This document shows positions 39,275 through 43,495 of a stretch of 43,495 nucleotides of DNA, in pieces (the first letter of the stretch is position 1; every line of letters begins with the position of its first letter). The notes under the pieces are model-generated. The model saw nothing but the letters and a program-made list of their open reading frames with translations. It had not been told where the DNA came from and did no database searches. Both the position numbers and the translations under genes were made by a program. Source of the stretch: an uncultured Bacteroidaceae bacterium. GTDB lineage: Bacteria; Bacteroidota; Bacteroidia; Bacteroidales; Bacteroidaceae. The stretch lies in NCBI GenBank assembly GCA_934426255.1, contig CAKRYD010000022.1, positions 1-43,495 on the forward strand, read 5' to 3'.

Positions 39275-41464
39275 TCAGTCGGTTTGTGCGCTGATTTCGT
39301 ATGTGCCGGCTTCCACTTTGCTGACGCTTCCTCCCAGATTTACTGTGGCCTGGGTTCCTTGTGGCACTGTCAGGTTCAGCTTGGTGGTGCGTCCTTCTTT
39401 TTTGAGGTGTACGCGGATAAATCCGTATTTTGTTTCCACATTGGTCGAAATGTCGGTTAGTCCGGCCATGTCGGGACGTATCTCGAAGGTTTTGAATCCA
39501 CGCGATGTGGGGCGTATTCCACATACTTCTTGTGCCAGGATGGTTGTCATTCCGCTTGACCATCCATGGTTGACGCTTGCCGTAATTTGCCAGAACTCAA
39601 ACAGGGTGGTTTTGTCTGTATATTTGAGCATTTGCGAGTATCTTTCCTTGGCTCGTTCAAGGGCAAAATTCCCTTCTCCCATCTGGAACAGAGCCAACTG
39701 TACGTAGAGCTCGATGAAAGGACTGGCATAGCGTGATTTGTCGAACACTTTCATCAAAGCCGGATATTTCTCTTTGTCTACGAATCCGCACAATACGGCC
39801 AAAGCCTGTGCGCGGTCGTCCGGTTCTTTTTCCTTGTAGCTTGCCGAGCGGTAGTGGTCGCCTTTCCAGAAGCGTTTGTTGAAGTTCTGTTCCATTTTCT
39901 TCATCATTTGGTCTATTTGGGCTACATCGGCAGTTTTTTGCAGTTCTTCGGCAAATTCTTTTTCGCCTTTCAGAGCCAAATAGTACCATTCGGCAGTGAT
40001 GAGCTCCAAGTCTATGTGATCTCCCCAATCAGCGAAGGCCCATTCGCCTTTGCGCGTTTCGGCAAATCCGTCACTGTCGACTTTCCACACATCGTGCAGG
40101 TATTTGTGTACGCGGTCGTAGACAGGTGCTACAAAGCTGTAGTCACCACTGTAGAAAGCCTGGGCGCGAAATCCGTACCATCCCACCGACATTAGCATTT
40201 GGCAGGGTAGTTCTTGATCCCAATTACCGGTTGGTATGGGTGAGAAGAATGTTCCGTTTTCGCGCTGCCAGTTGACAAGTTCGTAAATGCCTTTATCTAC
40301 CAGTTTCCACGATGATGGTGAAAATACATAGAAGCTTTGTTGTATGTCATTGGTTACATCGCCCCACCATTGAGACCGTTCACGGTCAGGACAGTCAAAA
40401 TAGGTGTCGCGCATGTTTACGTACATGGTGCGTACGGAGCGTTTCCACAGCTCATTGAAAAATTCGTCATTGCATTTGAAGTCGCTCGTAAATTCGGTGT
40501 CATAGCCCGATTCGCGGTATTTTACGCTGATAACCTTTGTCCCTTTGGGAATTTTGTAGAACACGAGGTCTCCGTTTATCCACCCGAGACTTTCGTATTC
40601 CTGAATGCCGTTGCGTGTTATGTAGGCGGCTCTGATGCACGATTCTCCTCCTACTACGTCATGATCGGTGCGTATGACGATTGTGTCACCTGCTTTGGCC
40701 TGCACTTTCAGATAAGGGGTGATTTGTGCGTCATAGGGAAGCCGGCATGTCAAGATACGTGTTTTTTCATCGAAACTACTGCTTACGTAGTCTTTCAGAC
40801 CGAATTCTTTGAAAAGTGGTATGGGACGCAGCACCAGTTGGCCGTAGGTTTCGTTGATGGCATTGGCATTGAAAACTTTTGCTTTTGGGAATTTGCGGCT
40901 GTATCCCGGCTTTTGCCAGTTGCCCAGACTTTTGCGTCCGTCAAAGCATATGTTGCTTTCGGGCAGTCGCCAATTGGGCTTGGGATTGTCATCGCGGCCG
41001 TAGGCCTTGTAGACGGCTGCTTCCCAGCTCTCATCTGAAATGATTTTTGTCTTTCCGGCTTGCGCTTCAAAGAGTAGGGCGCCGTGACCACTGTTCTTGT
41101 GGCTGAATCCTTCTTTGCCAAAGAATACGGTAAGCAGGGCTATGGTGTTGGAGCCTTTTTTTAAGTATGGTGCAATGTCCACTTCATCGTAATAAGTGTC
41201 CTTTGGCGATGGTCCGCGTTTCAGTCCGCCTTCAAAGACCACTTGTTTCCCGTTTACCCACAGCCAGTATTTGGAGTCGACAGCGATTCTGGCAGTTACG
41301 TTTTCTGGAACGCCGTTCAGATGAACGCTTTTCTTGAAAACCTGCCAGGTGTTGATGGAGTCTTTGTTGTCGGCGGCCTGAATCCATTTGGCCGACCATT
41401 GTGCTGCCCAAGTTGCCACTGATGCGGTGAGGACAATAAAGAGAATGATGAGTCTTTTATTCAT
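39275..41464 (-). CDS. Secreted alpha-L-rhamnosidase-like glycoside hydrolase (GH78 type)
   Basis: A signal peptide (MNKRLIILFIVLTASVATWA) precedes an N-terminal carbohydrate-binding-like beta domain (VDSKYWLWVNGKQVVFEGGL). The (alpha/alpha)6 catalytic part has the GH78 signature DCPDRERSQWWGD (357-369), and the C-terminal beta domain has NHGWSSGMTTILAQEVCGI. Expected action: release of terminal rhamnose or a related sugar from glycans in the periplasm or at the surface. Its 729 residues are at the short end for GH78. No SusC/SusD pair or regulator is adjacent, so it is not in a typical utilisation locus. A TAATTTTG box lies at 41523-41530 on the minus strand. Confidence 0.82.
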   Translation of the reverse strand: MNKRLIILFIVLTASVATWAAQWSAKWIQAADNKDSINTWQVFKKSVHLNGVPENVTARIAVDSKYWLWVNGKQVVFEGGLKRGPSPKDTYYDEVDIAPYLKKGSNTIALLTVFFGKEGFSHKNSGHGALLFEAQAGKTKIISDESWEAAVYKAYGRDDNPKPNWRLPESNICFDGRKSLGNWQKPGYSRKFPKAKVFNANAINETYGQLVLRPIPLFKEFGLKDYVSSSFDEKTRILTCRLPYDAQITPYLKVQAKAGDTIVIRTDHDVVGGESCIRAAYITRNGIQEYESLGWINGDLVFYKIPKGTKVISVKYRESGYDTEFTSDFKCNDEFFNELWKRSVRTMYVNMRDTYFDCPDRERSQWWGDVTNDIQQSFYVFSPSSWKLVDKGIYELVNWQRENGTFFSPIPTGNWDQELPCQMLMSVGWYGFRAQAFYSGDYSFVAPVYDRVHKYLHDVWKVDSDGFAETRKGEWAFADWGDHIDLELITAEWYYLALKGEKEFAEELQKTADVAQIDQMMKKMEQNFNKRFWKGDHYRSASYKEKEPDDRAQALAVLCGFVDKEKYPALMKVFDKSRYASPFIELYVQLALFQMGEGNFALERAKERYSQMLKYTDKTTLFEFWQITASVNHGWSSGMTTILAQEVCGIRPTSRGFKTFEIRPDMAGLTDISTNVETKYGFIRVHLKKEGRTTKLNLTVPQGTQATVNLGGSVSKVEAGTYEISAQTD

Positions 41465-41522
41465 GATTAAAACTTTTGTCTGATAAGTGTGTCACCGAGA
41501 ACGGTTCGAAATATTAGCTTCG

Positions 41523-41530
41523 CAAAATTA
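41523..41530 (-). promoter_or_regulatory. -7 box of the GH78-like gene
   Basis: TAATTTTG on the minus strand, 58 bp before the ATG. The -33 element is not visible. Confidence 0.45.
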
Positions 41531-41646
41531 GTATTTAATTTTAGGTTCTGCATTTCTTTTGTCTGCTTTTTTGTGGCTACATCTGTTTTTCGACTTGTTT
41601 TGCAGGTTTCATAGGCTTGCAGGTTCTTGTTTTAGCGTTTTTTGTT

Positions 41647-41654
41647 TACCTTTG
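41647..41654 (+). promoter_or_regulatory. -7 box of the DUF3822-rsmD operon
   Basis: TACCTTTG lies 25 bp before the ATG at 41680. A TTG at 41627-41629 is a possible but poorly spaced -33 element. Confidence 0.5.
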
Positions 41655-41679
41655 TTCACTGTTTGAAGATTAGTGCGGC

Positions 41680-42486
41680 ATGAAGTTGGGAGACAGCGAT
41701 ACATTATATATACGCATCAGTGATAGCGAGGTGATATTTGCGCGCTATGACCATCTCCGTCGTCAGACGGTGAATTATGTTGTCTATAAGGTCAAGCCTG
41801 ATATATCCCTTAACGCCAATATCCATGAAGCTGTTGGCCGGGTGGCTTTGACGCGTGGCGACTTCAATTATGTTCGGGTGCTCATGGAAGGACCGGCTAC
41901 TTTGGTGCCGCTGAGCGAATTTGAGGAAGATTTGACTGAAGACTTGTACTTCTTCAATTTTTCGGGCAACCGTCGTCGTCTTCGTGTTTTCTATGATACA
42001 CTTCCCCATCTCAATGCCGTATTGTTGTTTGCCGCCGACAAGGACGTGTGCCATACTCTCGAAGAGACGTTCCCAAATATTCTTTTTCAAAGTGCCGAAA
42101 CACCCCAATTGCTCCATTTTGCTTCGTGTAGTCGCACGGCACTTTCGTGCGGACGTTTTTTTGTGAGCCTTTCACCTCGGCGCATGAGTTTTTCGGCCTT
42201 TCGCAATGGCAAGATGGAATTGTACAACAGCTATGCGCTCCATCATTTGCGTGATGCGGCCTACTACGTTCTCCAGGCTATGCAGCTTTGGCATTTTCGT
42301 CAGGAAACTGATGAGCTTTATTTGGGTGGCGATCGTGACATGGCCGAACAGCTTCAGCCAGAGCTTCAACCCTATGTGCATCACCTTTCGCTGCTGAGGG
42401 CCGAAGAAGAGTTCAATTCGAATGTGGCAGCTCTGCAGAAGGATTTACCCTACGATTTGGTGACGCTCTTGTTGCGCGCTTATTGA
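41680..42486 (+). CDS. DUF3822 family protein
   Basis: The 268-residue protein belongs to a Bacteroidetes-only family related to the actin-like ATPase fold: LYIRISDSEVIFARYD at the N-terminus, VLMEGPATLVPLSEF, and RRMSFSAFRNGKMELYNSYA followed by ELYLGGDRD, which resemble two paired beta-sheet repeats. No ATP-binding loop can be confirmed. It is unfailingly next to rsmD in this group and probably shares its transcript (33-bp gap). The biological role is unknown; a part in ribosome or membrane processes is speculative. Confidence 0.8.
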   Translation: MKLGDSDTLYIRISDSEVIFARYDHLRRQTVNYVVYKVKPDISLNANIHEAVGRVALTRGDFNYVRVLMEGPATLVPLSEFEEDLTEDLYFFNFSGNRRRLRVFYDTLPHLNAVLLFAADKDVCHTLEETFPNILFQSAETPQLLHFASCSRTALSCGRFFVSLSPRRMSFSAFRNGKMELYNSYALHHLRDAAYYVLQAMQLWHFRQETDELYLGGDRDMAEQLQPELQPYVHHLSLLRAEEEFNSNVAALQKDLPYDLVTLLLRAY

Positions 42487-42519
42487 TGATTTGTTTAATG
42501 GATATCTGAGTTATATGAT

Positions 42520-43053
42520 ATGCGAGCGATAACCGGAAAATACAAAGGAAGGCATTTTGACATACCGTCTAATTTTAAGGCGCGTCCCACTACCGACTTC
42601 GCCAAGGAAAACCTTTTTAATGTCCTGTGCAACATGGTGGACTTTGAGAATCTTTCTGTATTGGATCTCTTTGCCGGTACAGGGAGCATCTCCCTCGAAT
42701 TCTTGTCGCGAGGTTGTGCGCATGTTGTTTCGGTTGAAAAAGATTCACGGCATTTTGCTTTCATCCGTAGCATCATGACCAAATTGCAGGACAAGGCTTC
42801 GGTCATTCTCCGCATGGATGCCTTCCGCTATATCCAGCGTAGTTCCGAGCAATTCGATTTGATCTTTGCCGATCCGCCTTATGCCCTGCCCGAATTGCCC
42901 GAGATTCCCGACCGAATCTTTTCGGCCAGTCTTTTGAAAGACGGGGCTTTGTTTATATTGGAGCATGGGAAAAACCTGGATTTTTCGTCTCATCCGCATT
43001 TCGTGGAGCATCGTTCCTACGGCAGCGTCAACTTTTCTTTTTTCCAAAAATAG
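42520..43053 (+). CDS. rsmD: 16S rRNA (guanine966-N2)-methyltransferase RsmD
   Basis: It methylates G966 of 16S rRNA in the 30S subunit using S-adenosylmethionine. MRAITGKYKGRHFDIPSNFK, RPTTDFAKENLFNVL, the SAM loop VLDLFAGTGSISLEF (47-61) and the catalytic DPPY (118-121) are all present. The length of 177 residues is normal. Second gene after DUF3822. A weak 7-bp inverted repeat (AAAGAAT/ATTCTTT, 43082-43107) follows and may be a terminator. Confidence 0.93.
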   Translation: MRAITGKYKGRHFDIPSNFKARPTTDFAKENLFNVLCNMVDFENLSVLDLFAGTGSISLEFLSRGCAHVVSVEKDSRHFAFIRSIMTKLQDKASVILRMDAFRYIQRSSEQFDLIFADPPYALPELPEIPDRIFSASLLKDGALFILEHGKNLDFSSHPHFVEHRSYGSVNFSFFQK

Positions 43054-43495
43054 CATCCCGCATCTGTACCCTTGGCAAGAAAAGAATAATCCATTTGGCA
43101 TTCTTTGGTAAAGTCTCTAAACCGTATGGCACTTGGTAATGGGTTTTATCGGCTTAGCTTCGTTAGCAAAAAATGTGCTCTTGTGACTTGTCTGTTATGC
43201 CGGTGAAAACGGATCTGCCTTTTCGCTTTTGTTTTTCGGCTTTTCATATACTCATTTCATTGGCAGCCTCACTTTTTGTGATGTCGAAATGGGCGGTTTT
43301 GCAGCCTTTGTGTGAAAAAAGACAGGCTTCCTGTTCCGATTCAAAGCCTTTTGTTTCTGAAAATATAAGGGCGATTTTTGGTTGTGGCAAGATTATCAGC
43401 GGGTTGTAGACTTAAAAAAGTTGAGTCTCGCTCACTTTTTCGCGTGCTTTTTTACTCGAAAAAGGAGCAAAAAGCAGTCGGTCTCTTGGTAAGAG
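43054..43495. other. Terminal stretch without a supported gene
   Basis: About 440 bp. An open frame of 78 residues (43173-43409) has no recognisable motif and no promoter box. The last 60 bp contain TGCTTTTT and AAAAAGCA arms that could pair weakly. The next gene, if any, lies beyond the window. Confidence 0.5.

Noticed and set aside
43173..43409. 78-residue ORF near the window end
   Set aside because: No recognisable motif, no promoter box and codon use unlike its neighbours; more likely non-coding.

Overview
The window reads as chromosome of an anaerobic gut-type Bacteroidales (Bacteroides, Phocaeicola or Prevotella relative). The signs are Bacteroidetes promoter elements (TTTG, 18-20 bp spacer, TAnnTTTG), pyruvate:ferredoxin oxidoreductase, families largely confined to this group (DUF3822, DUF5683), the parA-parB-DUF5683-mltD-rsh block, a GH78-type glycosidase and capsule genes of the Bacteroides type. 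The species cannot be named from sequence alone.

Region 1 (1-17,400) is a surface-polysaccharide locus read on the plus strand. It holds a Wzx flippase cut by the window edge, an O-acyltransferase split at an 8-G tract, an F420H2-dehydrogenase-beta-like protein with a 9-G tract, a polysaccharide pyruvyl transferase, three GT2 glycosyltransferases, a probable Wzy polymerase and a GT4 glycosyltransferase. Accessory NTPase and nuclease genes sit among them: an ABC-type ATPase with a small PD-(D/E)XK-like partner (3678-5281), a membrane KAP NTPase packed between two GT2 genes (7530-9974), an ATPase with a DUF234-like nuclease domain (13349-14740), and an Rpn-type nuclease with a 12-bp GRAE repeat and a duplicated tail. 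These look like defence or DNA-transaction genes riding in a capsule locus. Two GT2 genes carry twin perfect hairpins at the same protein position, a 45-bp structured repeat occurs upstream of two sugar genes, and a seven-unit palindromic GTTTC...GAAAC array follows the GT4 gene.

Region 2 (17,700-30,300) is mostly minus strand. It contains nifJ/PFOR, an AAA ATPase with winged helix, an ATP-grasp-like protein (plus strand), an overlapping four-gene operon (flavin reductase, GNAT, AlkZ-related, NimA-like), DUF2750, riboflavin synthase, a small acidic unknown (plus strand), a secreted beta-helix protein and MazG.

Region 3 (30,500-43,053) is housekeeping. valS (plus) converges on rsh, the last gene of a minus-strand operon parA-parB-DUF5683-mltD-rsh with a clear promoter. 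A secreted GH78-like alpha-L-rhamnosidase lies upstream, then DUF3822 and rsmD on the plus strand. The last 440 bp contain no gene I can support. I saw no rRNA, tRNA, CRISPR or complete insertion sequence. All family calls come from reading motifs; no search was run.
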